A DNA stretch of 64,000 bases from Nonomuraea gerenzanensis. Lineage in GTDB: Bacteria > Actinomycetota > Actinomycetes > Streptosporangiales > Streptosporangiaceae. Below the pieces are notes generated by a model. The model did no database searches and was not told the origin of the DNA. It saw only the letters and a list, made by a program, of their open reading frames with translations. Position 1 is the stretch's first letter, and the number at the start of each line of letters is the position of its first letter. The position numbers were made by a program, and so were the translations under genes. The DNA lies in NCBI RefSeq assembly GCF_020215645.1, contig NZ_CP084058.1, positions 11,214,501 through 11,278,500 on the forward strand, in the 5' to 3' direction. Positions 52,975 through 61,651 of this stretch are shown one piece after another.

Positions 52975-54468
52975 ATGAAGAAGCCCATCGCAACCTTCCT
53001 CCTGGGCGCCCTGGTGCTCACCGCGTGCAGCACCGGCGGCACCTCAGCACCGACCGCCGAGAACGGCACGGCGGGCACGGCGGGCACAGCGAGCACAGCG
53101 AGCACGGTGGCGTGGAGCACGTGCACCGACCTCGTCGGACCCGACGGCAAGCCGTTCACCCCCGGCCCCGGCGTCGAGTGCGGCAAGCTCCCCGTCCCCC
53201 TCGACCACGGCGAGCCGGGCGGCGAGAAGATCGACCTCGCGCTCATCCGCGTCAAGGCCACCGGCGACCGCCTCGGCTCGCTGGTGTTCAACTTCGGCGG
53301 CCCCGGCGCGTCAGGCGTGGACTCGCTGGCCATGTCCGCCACCGCGTTCGCCAAGCTCGGCACCCGCTACGACCTGGTCAGCTTCGACCCGCGCGGCGTC
53401 GACCGCAGCGCCGGCGTCACGTGCGGGAACGAGTTCGCCGAGATCATGGCCTCCGACGCGGACGCCGACCAGGACGCGCTGCTCAAGGAGTTCGTCCAGG
53501 CCTGCCGGCGGGAGTCGGGCAAGGTGCTGCCGCACGTGGGCACCGTCAACGCCGCCAAGGACCTCGACCTGCTCAGGGCCGCGCTCGGCGACGAGCGGCT
53601 CAACTACGTCGGCTTCTCCTACGGCACCCACCTCGGCGCCGTCTACGCCACGCACTTCCCCAAGAACGTCGGCCGTTTCGTGCTGGACAGCGCCTTCGAC
53701 CCCTCGGTGACCTTCGAGGAGCGCGCCGTCATCCAGGCGACGGGCTTCGACCAGGCGCTGCGGGCGTTCGCCGAGGACTGCGTGGCCAAGAGCTGCGAGC
53801 TGGGCGACACCCCCGCCGCCGTCGTCAAGACGGTCGAGGACTTCGTCGAGGGACTCAAGACCGAGCCGGTCAAGGTGGGTGACCGCGAGCTGACGTTCTG
53901 GCTGGGGCAGCTCGCCGTCATCACCCCGCTGTACGCCAAGCAGAGCTGGCCCATGCTGGAGCAGGCGACCGCCGCCGCGCGCAAGGGCAACGCCACCATC
54001 CTGCTCGCCCTGGCCGACGCCTACACCGGGCGCCGCCCCGACGGCACGTACAACACGATGATGACCAGCCTGCAGGCGATCAACTGCGCCGACTACGCCG
54101 AACGCCCGACCGCCGCGCAGATGGAGCGGACCAACGAGCGGGTGAAGAAGATCTTCCCGGTGCTGTCCTTCGACGGGGTCACCAGCGGGGGGTGCGAGCA
54201 CTGGCCGGTGCGCGGGGACGACGAGGCCAGGCGCATCGACGCCACCGGCTCGGCGCCCATCGTGGTCGTCGGCGGCAAGGGCGACCCGGCCACGCCGTTC
54301 CGGTGGGCCACCAGCCTGACGGCGAAGCTCAAGACGGCGGTCCTGGTCACCTACGAGGGCGAGGGTCACGGCGCCTACCTGACCGGCGACGCCTGCGTGA
54401 TGAAGACCGTGAACGCGTACGTGATCGACGGCAAGGTGCCGGCCGCGGGCACCACCTGCGCCGCCTGA
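52975..54468 (+). CDS. Secreted TAP-type alpha/beta hydrolase lipoprotein (tripeptidyl aminopeptidase-like)
   Basis: A 497-residue extracellular hydrolase with a lipoprotein signal ending LTAC (Cys18). A Gly/Thr/Ala/Ser repeat linker (about 25-45) precedes the alpha/beta hydrolase fold: oxyanion region NFGGPGASG, nucleophile Ser in GFSYGTHLG, and the C-terminal TAP domain with the Asp in GGKGDPATPF and the His in EGEGHGAYL. It resembles SlpD/SlpE and tripeptidyl aminopeptidases of Streptomyces, which remove N-terminal peptides outside the cell. The ATG at 52975 is used; another at 52963 is possible, and neither has a good ribosome binding site. Confidence 0.88.
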   Translation: MKKPIATFLLGALVLTACSTGGTSAPTAENGTAGTAGTASTASTVAWSTCTDLVGPDGKPFTPGPGVECGKLPVPLDHGEPGGEKIDLALIRVKATGDRLGSLVFNFGGPGASGVDSLAMSATAFAKLGTRYDLVSFDPRGVDRSAGVTCGNEFAEIMASDADADQDALLKEFVQACRRESGKVLPHVGTVNAAKDLDLLRAALGDERLNYVGFSYGTHLGAVYATHFPKNVGRFVLDSAFDPSVTFEERAVIQATGFDQALRAFAEDCVAKSCELGDTPAAVVKTVEDFVEGLKTEPVKVGDRELTFWLGQLAVITPLYAKQSWPMLEQATAAARKGNATILLALADAYTGRRPDGTYNTMMTSLQAINCADYAERPTAAQMERTNERVKKIFPVLSFDGVTSGGCEHWPVRGDDEARRIDATGSAPIVVVGGKGDPATPFRWATSLTAKLKTAVLVTYEGEGHGAYLTGDACVMKTVNAYVIDGKVPAAGTTCAA

Positions 54469-54482
54469 TCAGCGGATCCGGA

Positions 54483-54513
54483 CCGGGGAGGGCCTTCGGG
54501 GGCGCCTCCCCGG
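54483..54513. terminator. Hairpin between convergent genes
   Basis: CCGGGGAGG (54483-54491) and CCTCCCCGG (54505-54513) are perfect 9-bp arms around a 13-nt loop, between the convergent hydrolase and sacsin-like genes. Confidence 0.7.
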
Positions 54514-54523
54514 CGCGTCCGTG

Positions 54524-57500
54524 TCAGGACAGGTCGGCCTCGGCCAGCAGCAGCGGCACCGCCTCCGGGTCGCGCAGCAGCGCGGCCACCGCGAGCCGGT
54601 CGTTCCACTGCCCGGTCGCCCAGGCCAGCCCCCTGGCCAGCCCGTCGACGCCCGTGCAGTGCACGGCGCCCTCGAAGAAGCGCCAGGCGCACTCCACGCC
54701 GTCGACCAGCAGCTTCTCGTGCTCCACATACGTCTGCGGCGCGGTGGGCAGCAGCGACCGCACCTCGGCGGGCACCTGCCGCGTGACCCCCTCGGAGGTG
54801 ACGGCGCCCGAGGTCAGCTCGCCGGCCAGCGGCAGGTCGAGCAGCTCGGACAGCGACTCGGCCAGGTCGTAGGAGGCCAGCACCAGCGGCCGGTCCGCGA
54901 CGAGCTGCAGCAGGTCGGGCGCCTCCACCACCACGGCGTCCTCGGCCGAGGCCACCACGATCGCCCCGCCGAGCACCGCCCGCACCCTGGACGGCGGCGC
55001 GACCCGCGACGGGTCCACGGCGGCCAGTGCGATCCACAGGGCACGCAGCTGGGCCCGGTCGACCTCGATCGACTCGTCGGCCATCAGGTCGAGCAGCTCC
55101 TCCGGGCCGCCGTGCGAGGCGAGCAGCTCCGGCAGCGTCGTGCGCACGCCGAGCATCGACAGGGCGGCCTCGTCGAGCCCGGCGGGCGCGTCGGCGTACA
55201 GGCCCTGCAGCAGCGGGTCCGCGCCGGGCAGCCGCAGCTCCAGCGGCTTGCGCCCGCCCAGCACGGGGTGGTTGGCCAGCCACCACGCGGTGTAGGACGG
55301 CACCTCCACGCCCTCGACGCGCAACGGGTGCAGCGCGGCCCGCAGCGGCGGCGTGGTGAGCAGCTCCAGCGCGGCCGGCCAGTCGGCCACCAGCTCCAGG
55401 TCGCGCACCGCGAGGAACTCGGGCACCAGCGGCGGCACGTCCAGCTCGGGCAGCAGGTCGAGCACGTGGTCGAGCCAGTCGGCCTCGCCGTCGAGGTCGT
55501 GGTCGCACTCGTCGGGGTCGAGCAGCAGGTCGGGCTCGTGCACGACGGCGAACCCGTCGAGCACCCCGGCCGCGGCCAGCACGCGCGAGCCGTAGGTCTC
55601 CTCCAGCTCGGCCGCGGCCACCCCGAGATGCGTGTCGGACTCCAGCACGGCGGCCAGCGCCCCGTCGGACAGCATGAGCTCGCCGGCCGGGTACAGCTCG
55701 CCGTCGGTGCCGCGCAGCGCCAGCTCGGCCAGCCACGGCGCCTCGCCGGGGGCCAGCCCGGACGCCTCGACCAGCGACAACACGGCCCGCGCCACCGGCT
55801 CGGGGTCGGGGCTGTCGAGCGACTGCGCGACGGCGGCCTTGGTCAGCGGGTCGTCCAGCACCGTGCGGGGCGTGGCCTCGGCGGCGCCCAGCCGCAGCAG
55901 CGCCGGGTGCGCCGCCTCCGGGTGCACGATGCGCAGCCCGAGCGGCGTCAGGTCGAGCTCGGCGCCGCCGCGCCCAGCAGGATCGCCGGTCAGGATGAGG
56001 GTGCCGCGCGGCCCGCGCACCAGCCGGCCGTCGGCCAGCGGCACCGGCAGCGCGCCCAGCGACTCGGGGTCGTCGACCGGCAGCATGCCGTACAGCGAGC
56101 GCCACCACGACGGCTCCCGTGCCTGCGCGCCCTCGCCCGACAGCAGATCGACGATCTCCGACAGCTCCACCCTGCGCACCCCGAGCGCGGCCATCGCGGG
56201 ATGGCGGGCGGGCCAGCCCGCGGGCAGCAGCCCCGGCACGAAGTCGGCGACGGTGGCGAGCAGCTCGGCCGAGGCGGCGGCCACGACGGCCGCCTCACGG
56301 CCCGTCACCACCCAGCCGCCGCCGTCGGGCTCGGGCGCCGGGTGCTCGACCTGCCACTGCGCGTCGGGCTCGTAGACCTTGGCGTCGGCGAACGACGGCG
56401 TCTGCACGGCCGGCGCGGGCGCCGACAGCGCGGGCAGCAGCGGCGTGCCGGGCAGCCGCTCCAGCACGGCACGGCGGACGCGGGCGTCGAGCTCGCCCTT
56501 GCCCATGAGCGAGGGCACGAGGTCGAGCAGCCTGGACGTGCGGGGCAGCTCGCGCAGCAGCCGCACGTAGGCGTCGGCGACGCGCTCGACCAGGAAGTCG
56601 GCCAGCGGCCCCTTGGCCACGTGCCGCCGGTCGGTGGCCATCGGGAACGAGGCGATCAGCAGCGCGGGCAGGTCGATGGGCTCGTCGCTGGGCGTCGGCG
56701 CGTGCACCACGGGCGGCACGGTGGCGGGCAGCGGGCCCGGCTCGCCGGTGCCGGTGACCGGCACCGCCCAGCGCAGCGACCAGTAGGGACGGGCCCGCTC
56801 CTCGGTGGGCCGGTCGGCGAAGAGCCTGCCCACCTCCTCGGGCGTGAACTCGCCGGACTCCGACACCACGTGCCAGCCGTCGGCGACGACCGTGCGCGTG
56901 TCGCCGTCGAGGTCGATCTCGATGCTCTCCAGCGCGGGCAGGCCGAGCAGCAGCGCGGGGCTGGTCTCGGCCAGCATGCGGCGCACGGCGTCGACGCTGG
57001 CCCGGTCGCGCAGCGGCAGCCGGACGACCGTGTCGAAGCCCTCGGGGATGTCGAGCAGCGGCGGCTCGTCGAAGGGCAGCCGCAGCAGCGGCACGTGCCC
57101 GCCGCGCTCGGCCAGCTCGCCCGCCAGCGCGGGGATCTCGGCGACCAGGGCCGCGGTCTCCGTGCGCGACCAGCGCACCGCCGGGGCGCCGCGCGAGCCG
57201 ATGGCGGGCGCGTCGCAGACGGAGACCACCGCCGCGAACCCGACGCCGAACCGGCCCGCCGCGCCCGCCTCGTCGCGCTTGCCCGAGGCGCGCAGCGTGG
57301 ACAGGCTCTCCACGCCGGTGGCGTCGAGCGGGGCGCCGGTGTTGGCGGCCGTCAGCAGGTCGCCCCGCAGTGTCAGCCGCAGCACCCCCGGCACGCCCGC
57401 CCGCAGCGCCGCGTCGGCGGCGTTCTGCGCCAGCTCGACGATCAGCCGATCGCGGTAGCCGCCGAGCGCGAAGTCCTCCTCCGCGTTGGCGTCTTCGCGG

Positions 57501-57574
57501 AACCGGGCGGGCGAGGCCGTCCAAGCCGACAGGACGGCTGCTCGCATCCGGTCAGTGCCGTAGGTGTCGCTCAT
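54524..57574 (-). CDS. Sacsin-like Hsp90-type ATPase
   Basis: A 1016-residue protein with an N-terminal GHKL (Bergerat) ATPase domain of the sacsin type: N box ELAQNAADAALRAG (about 47-60), G1 region LLTAANTGAPLDATG (about 73-87), G2 GRFGVGFAAVVS (about 105-116). The remaining 800 residues lack known motifs and are rich in Leu, Ala, Asp and Glu. This type may be a molecular chaperone. It starts 66 nt after the DUF3027 gene on the same strand, and the two recur together in Actinobacteria as far as I know. The ATG at 57574 begins right before the ATPase domain. Confidence 0.88.
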   Translation of the reverse strand: MSDTYGTDRMRAAVLSAWTASPARFREDANAEEDFALGGYRDRLIVELAQNAADAALRAGVPGVLRLTLRGDLLTAANTGAPLDATGVESLSTLRASGKRDEAGAAGRFGVGFAAVVSVCDAPAIGSRGAPAVRWSRTETAALVAEIPALAGELAERGGHVPLLRLPFDEPPLLDIPEGFDTVVRLPLRDRASVDAVRRMLAETSPALLLGLPALESIEIDLDGDTRTVVADGWHVVSESGEFTPEEVGRLFADRPTEERARPYWSLRWAVPVTGTGEPGPLPATVPPVVHAPTPSDEPIDLPALLIASFPMATDRRHVAKGPLADFLVERVADAYVRLLRELPRTSRLLDLVPSLMGKGELDARVRRAVLERLPGTPLLPALSAPAPAVQTPSFADAKVYEPDAQWQVEHPAPEPDGGGWVVTGREAAVVAAASAELLATVADFVPGLLPAGWPARHPAMAALGVRRVELSEIVDLLSGEGAQAREPSWWRSLYGMLPVDDPESLGALPVPLADGRLVRGPRGTLILTGDPAGRGGAELDLTPLGLRIVHPEAAHPALLRLGAAEATPRTVLDDPLTKAAVAQSLDSPDPEPVARAVLSLVEASGLAPGEAPWLAELALRGTDGELYPAGELMLSDGALAAVLESDTHLGVAAAELEETYGSRVLAAAGVLDGFAVVHEPDLLLDPDECDHDLDGEADWLDHVLDLLPELDVPPLVPEFLAVRDLELVADWPAALELLTTPPLRAALHPLRVEGVEVPSYTAWWLANHPVLGGRKPLELRLPGADPLLQGLYADAPAGLDEAALSMLGVRTTLPELLASHGGPEELLDLMADESIEVDRAQLRALWIALAAVDPSRVAPPSRVRAVLGGAIVVASAEDAVVVEAPDLLQLVADRPLVLASYDLAESLSELLDLPLAGELTSGAVTSEGVTRQVPAEVRSLLPTAPQTYVEHEKLLVDGVECAWRFFEGAVHCTGVDGLARGLAWATGQWNDRLAVAALLRDPEAVPLLLAEADLS

Positions 57575-57640
57575 TCGTCACGATCCTGGTTGGAGGGTAG
57601 GGGGCCACCGTAGGGTAGCGGCCTTCACCGACACTCACGA

Positions 57641-58441
57641 TCAGGAATGGCCGAGCTCCTCGGAAGCCGATTCGTCCACCGAACCTGCTTCCTCCTCCAT
57701 GAGGTCGTAACCCAGGTCGTCGAGGATCGGGATGGCCTGCTCCACGGGCGGCGGCAGCACGGCGGCCTCGGAATGGGCGCCGCAGCCGTGGTCGGCGGCC
57801 ACGACCCTGCCGTCGTCAGGGGCGTACTCGTTGGTGCACACCCCGAACATCTGCCGCAAGCCACCCGCCAGCAGCCAGTAAAACCCGCAGGTGGAGCATT
57901 GCGCGGGAGCGGCGTGTGCGATCGGTGTGTGTGGCCCGTGCTCGCCCGAGTGCCAGCGCCTGGCAGCCCGGTCCTTGCCGATGGCCGAGAGCACACGGGC
58001 TCGGCCCAGGCCGTACTCGAAAACCGCCTGATGGTCGGCGTCGTCGTCGGTCTCGGTGAAACCCGGCGCGAGCCTGTCATCGTCGTCCGCGGTCGGCAGC
58101 AGGTCGCCCACGCCCAGGTCGCCGGGGCGCAGGCGCTCGCTCCACGGCAGCCACTCGGGCGCCAGCAGCGCCCCCGTGCCCGGCAGCAGGACGGCCTCGC
58201 TCACCGTGACCTTCTTCGCGCGCGAGGCACGCGTGACGGTGACGGCCCAGCGCCAGCCGCGATAGGCGCGGTCGAGGCAGGCGAAGTAGTGGGTGACGAT
58301 CCGGTCGCCTTCGCTCTCATAACCGAGGTGCTCGCCGGGCTCGCCCGGCCGCGCTAGCTCCTCGGCCGCGGCACGCGCCAGATCGACCGCGGCGACACAG
58401 GCCTGGTCGGGAGCGGAGACGCGGGCCCTGGTGCGGCTCAT
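57641..58441 (-). CDS. DUF3027 protein with Cys cluster
   Basis: A 266-residue actinobacterial protein of DUF3027. The centre has the pattern WAVTVTRASRAKKVTVSE, and the C-terminal half contains CSTCGFYW, GVCTNEYAP and DHGCGAHSE, a set of Cys and His that may bind zinc. The acidic C-terminus is probably disordered. GGAGG at 7 nt supports the ATG at 58441, and in-frame codons upstream are rejected. It sits upstream of the sacsin-like gene. Function unknown. Confidence 0.87.
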   Translation of the reverse strand: MSRTRARVSAPDQACVAAVDLARAAAEELARPGEPGEHLGYESEGDRIVTHYFACLDRAYRGWRWAVTVTRASRAKKVTVSEAVLLPGTGALLAPEWLPWSERLRPGDLGVGDLLPTADDDDRLAPGFTETDDDADHQAVFEYGLGRARVLSAIGKDRAARRWHSGEHGPHTPIAHAAPAQCSTCGFYWLLAGGLRQMFGVCTNEYAPDDGRVVAADHGCGAHSEAAVLPPPVEQAIPILDDLGYDLMEEEAGSVDESASEELGHS

Positions 58442-58555
58442 CGGGCCGCCTCCGCCGAAAGGTGCTGTTCGCTCACACTTCATTCTCACCCATCACGGGA
58501 CCTGCGGGGGCCCACACGGCTGAGATCGGGCCAGGATCGGGTAAGACTGGTAGTC

Positions 58556-60253
58556 GTGGAGGGAGGCTGGGACCGGGCACGCCAGATCTCCCGGCGGGTG
58601 GCGCGTGGCGCCGCGGACGCCGGACGCGCGACCGTGCGCGCCACCAAGGCCACCGCGAGCGGCACCGCGCGGGCCGGCAAGGCCACCGCCAAGGGGGCGC
58701 GCAGCGTCGGCAAGGCCACCCGCAAGCTGACCTACGCCAGCGGCGCCGGCCGCACCGGGCTGGGCCGGCTGATCGAGCTGTCGGCCGGCAACAGCGCCTG
58801 CGACGCGCTCGTCACGGTGGCGCTGGCCAGCACCGTGTTCTTCGGGGTGCCGGTCGGCGAGGCGCGCGGCTCCGTGGCCCTCTACCTCGTCATCACGATG
58901 GTGCCGTTCGCGCTGCTGGCGCCGTTCGTGGGGCCGATACTCGACCGGTTCAGGTCGGGCCGGCGCTACGTGATGGCCGGCACGCTGTTCGGGCGCGGCC
59001 TGCTGTGCTTCGCCATGGCGGCGGCCGTGGGGCCCGGTGACCTGCCGACGTTGTTCATCGGGGCGCTGGGCGTGCTGGTGCTGTCCAAGGCGTACAACGT
59101 GTCGCGGGCGGCCATCATGCCGAGCGTGCTGCCCGCCGACATCACGCTGGTCTCCGCCAACGCGCGGGTGGCCCTGTTCACGCTGGTCGCGGCCGGGGTC
59201 GCGGTGCCGGTCGGCGCGGGCCTGACCGCGTGGCTGGGCAGCGCGGCGATTTTGCGCGTGGCCATGCTGGGCTTCCTGCTGCTGGGCGTGGTCGCCGTAC
59301 GCCTGCCGCGGCACGTCGACTCCCCCGACACCGAGGAGGAGGGCGCCGCCCCGCGCTGGCGCACCCTGCTCAAGGTGGGGCCCGCGGTCGCCGAGGCGGT
59401 CTGGGCGAACGTGGCCGTCCGCGTCTTCTCCGGGTTCCTGCTGTTCTTCCTGCTGTTCCTGGTGCAGGACAAGGCGGTGCCGTGGCTGGCGGCCGCCGAG
59501 CCGTGGGCGCGCGACCCGTTCTTCGACATCCCCAAGACGATCGCGGTGCTGGCGGGCGCGGCCGGGCTGGGCGGCCTGGCGGGCGCCGCGGTGGCCAACT
59601 GGACGCGCAACCACGCGCCGCAGCTCATCGTGCTGGCCACGCTGGCCACCACCGTGGTGACCGCCATCGTCACCGCGATCTTCTTCGGGGTGTGGACGGC
59701 GCTGGTGATCTCGCTCGTCGCGGCCTTCGCCCAGGAGCTGGGCAAGCTGGCGCTGGACGCGATCGTGCAGCGGGAGATCGGCGAGGAGGTGCGCTCCTCC
59801 ACCTTCGGCGTGGTGGAGGCGGTGCTGCAGCTCGCCTGGGTGTTCGGCGGGCTGGTCGGGCTGGTGCTGTCGCTCACCCAGAGCAGCGTGGCGGGGCTGG
59901 TGACGCTGTCCGTCGTGCTGACCGGGGCTTTGGGGTGGCTGCTGATCTCGCGCAGGAAGCGGGTGCGCGCCGCCAAGGCCAAGCTGCGCCGGCACCGGGC
60001 GGAGGCGCCCGCTGGGGCCCCCGCCGGGGCCGCGACCGCCACCTACGCCGAGTCCGCGGCGCACGACGAGTCCTCCGCCTACGACGACGCCTCCGCCTAC
60101 GACGAGTCGTCGGCGTACGACGAGCCGACCCCGTACGACACGACCGTCCCTCACGACCGGCCACGGGGCGGTGCGGAGCCGCCGCAGCCGCCGCAGCCGC
60201 CGCGCAAGGACAAGCTCGACTCCACCAAGCCCCTCACCAACCCGAACGGCTGA
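58556..60253 (+). CDS. MFS transporter with basic N-terminal and acidic repeat C-terminal extensions
   Basis: A 565-residue major facilitator (helices about 75-465). An N-terminal tail of about 60 residues is rich in Lys, Arg, Ala and Thr with AxKATAxG-type repeats (ATKATASGTARAGKATAKG), like a histone-H1 tail. A C-terminal tail of about 95 residues contains a six-residue SAYDxx repeat and a PPQPPQPP run. Neither is usual for the family. The GTG at 58556 seems leaderless, with TAAGAC about 10 nt upstream. It diverges from DUF3027. Substrate unknown; the basic tail may bind the membrane or nucleic acid. Confidence 0.85.
   Translation: MEGGWDRARQISRRVARGAADAGRATVRATKATASGTARAGKATAKGARSVGKATRKLTYASGAGRTGLGRLIELSAGNSACDALVTVALASTVFFGVPVGEARGSVALYLVITMVPFALLAPFVGPILDRFRSGRRYVMAGTLFGRGLLCFAMAAAVGPGDLPTLFIGALGVLVLSKAYNVSRAAIMPSVLPADITLVSANARVALFTLVAAGVAVPVGAGLTAWLGSAAILRVAMLGFLLLGVVAVRLPRHVDSPDTEEEGAAPRWRTLLKVGPAVAEAVWANVAVRVFSGFLLFFLLFLVQDKAVPWLAAAEPWARDPFFDIPKTIAVLAGAAGLGGLAGAAVANWTRNHAPQLIVLATLATTVVTAIVTAIFFGVWTALVISLVAAFAQELGKLALDAIVQREIGEEVRSSTFGVVEAVLQLAWVFGGLVGLVLSLTQSSVAGLVTLSVVLTGALGWLLISRRKRVRAAKAKLRRHRAEAPAGAPAGAATATYAESAAHDESSAYDDASAYDESSAYDEPTPYDTTVPHDRPRGGAEPPQPPQPPRKDKLDSTKPLTNPNG
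60074..60145. repeat. 18-bp in-frame tandem repeat in the MFS gene
   Basis: Four consecutive 18-bp units (60074-60091, 60092-60109, 60110-60127, 60128-60145), the last degenerate, encode SAYDDA, SAYDES, SAYDEP and TPYDTT at the acidic C-terminus. Confidence 0.75.
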
Positions 60254-60254
60254 C

Positions 60255-60280
60255 CGCCCCCGCGCGGGAGGGCGGGGGCG
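60255..60280. terminator. Hairpin between convergent MFS and cold-shock genes
   Basis: CGCCCCCGC (60255-60263) and GCGGGGGCG (60272-60280) are perfect 9-bp arms around an 8-nt loop. Confidence 0.75.
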
Positions 60281-60304
60281 AGGCTCCGGGATCGCGGGAG
60301 GGGG

Positions 60305-60700
60305 TCAGGCGTCGAGGTCGTCGGCGACCGCCCGGAGCACCTGGGCGATCTTCTTGGCGTGGGCCGCGTCGGGGTGCTTGCCCCGCTGGTAGGAGGTCGA
60401 GACCCCGTCGAGCAGCTTGATCAGGTCCTCGACGATGACCACCATCTCGTCCGGCTTCTTCCGCTTGCCCTTGGGCTTGGTCTTGGCCAGCGTCGGCGGC
60501 TGGTCCAGGATCCGCACGGAGAGCGCCTGCTGGCCCCTGCGGCCCTCGGCCACGCCGAACTCGACCTTCTGGCCGGGCTTGAGCGGGCCTGCGCCGGCGG
60601 GCAGCGCGGATGAATGCACGAAGACCTCACCGCCGTCGTCGCGGGTGAGGAAGCCGAATCCCTTGTCGGCGTCGTACCACTTGACCTTGCCACTCGGCAC
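60305..60700 (-). CDS. Cold-shock protein with C-terminal helical extension (CspB type)
   Basis: A 131-residue protein. The N-terminal cold-shock domain (about 1-66) has RNP1 KGFGFLTRDDG and RNP2 VFVHSSAL and should bind single-stranded nucleic acid. A Lys-rich linker and a helical region (about 80-131) follow, doubling the length of a standard Csp. Mycobacterial CspB (about 135 residues) has the same plan. The GTG at 60700 is preceded by GAGG at 7 nt. Confidence 0.9.
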   Translation of the reverse strand: MPSGKVKWYDADKGFGFLTRDDGGEVFVHSSALPAGAGPLKPGQKVEFGVAEGRRGQQALSVRILDQPPTLAKTKPKGKRKKPDEMVVIVEDLIKLLDGVSTSYQRGKHPDAAHAKKIAQVLRAVADDLDA

Positions 60701-60792
60701 AGGAGGACCTCGTTCAAACAGTCGAAAGCAGGATGGATGGATGTAGGTTATGCCCCGCGCAGCGCCGGGGCGACCGGGTAAATCCGGGACAA

Positions 60793-61434
60793 TTACCGAA
60801 GCACATCATGCTCGTGCCAACCCGCGAACCAGGCGGCGAATTCGGTCAGGTCGCCCAGTGCCACATCTGCTCCGTGATCACGCAGCTCTCCCACCGTGTA
60901 AGGGCCGGTCGCCACTGTCACGCTCACGGCGCCGCCCGCGCGTGCCGCCTGGATGTCCGCGACATGGTCACCAACATAAGCCGCCGCGCCGAAGCGCGCG
61001 AGTGCCGATCCCTTGCCGGCGCCGAAAACCGAGCCGACCACTTCGTCCACATCCAGCCCCAGCACCTTGACCGTGCCCCTGGCGTCGCGGACGTTCTTGC
61101 CCGTCACCACGATGACCCCGCCACCGGCCCGCCGTACGGCCGCGATCGCCTCGTGCGCGCCGGCCATGGCGGTGTGTACCGGAACCCCCATTTCCGGATA
61201 TATCTCTCGATAGAGGTCGGCGGCAGCCGGCACCTCCTCCGCGGGCAGCCAGTTGGCCAGCTCCACCTCAAGTGGCGGCCCCAAGCGGCTCACGATCGCC
61301 GCGCTGTCAAATGGCACGCCCAATCGCACGGCCAGCTCGTCGTAAACGGCCGCGATGCCCGTCCGCGTGTCTGCCAAAGTCATGTCAAGGTCGAAACCCA
61401 CCGAAGTCACCACATGCTGCAGGATGCCAAACAA
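60793..61434 (-). CDS. HAD-family phosphatase
   Basis: A 213-residue haloacid dehalogenase-type hydrolase. Motif I is FDLDMTLADT with the nucleophile and acid/base Asp, motif II VIVVTGKN, motif III about Lys at GAGKGSALAR and motif IV YVGDHVADI. The helical cap domain lies at about 30-90. It resembles phosphoglycolate and other small phosphatases. The start is a TTG at 61434; a GTG seven codons downstream (61413) is an equally good alternative, since neither has a clear ribosome binding site. Confidence 0.85.
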   Translation of the reverse strand: MFGILQHVVTSVGFDLDMTLADTRTGIAAVYDELAVRLGVPFDSAAIVSRLGPPLEVELANWLPAEEVPAAADLYREIYPEMGVPVHTAMAGAHEAIAAVRRAGGGVIVVTGKNVRDARGTVKVLGLDVDEVVGSVFGAGKGSALARFGAAAYVGDHVADIQAARAGGAVSVTVATGPYTVGELRDHGADVALGDLTEFAAWFAGWHEHDVLR

Positions 61435-61551
61435 GCCTCTACCCCGCGTAACCGCCCTTGTTCCGTGGCATGAGAAATGGAAGAAAGGAGTTACTTATCG
61501 GAGAGGAGCGGCCGTGACCGCCAGGAGCCCACCGCCTGCGCGCCTGATCCG

Positions 61552-61569
61552 GCGCCCGGGCCCGGGCGC
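61552..61569. repeat. Perfect 18-bp GC palindrome
   Basis: GCGCCCGGGCCCGGGCGC is fully self-complementary. It lies in the 217-nt region between the divergent HAD and TetR genes, which otherwise has only a TetR-proximal GGAGGT. It could be a TetR operator or a structural site. Confidence 0.4.
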
Positions 61570-61651
61570 GCGAAGTACGGTCCCCGCAGCGTGCCGCTGA
61601 ACCGCGACCCGCGGAAGCGATTACTCTCCTTACGGAGGTATCAGCGTAGAC

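Noticed and set aside
54521..57613. Very long plus-strand open frame opposite the sacsin-like gene
   Set aside because: Dominated by Gln, Arg, Gly and His with no motif; the minus strand encodes a recognisable GHKL ATPase.
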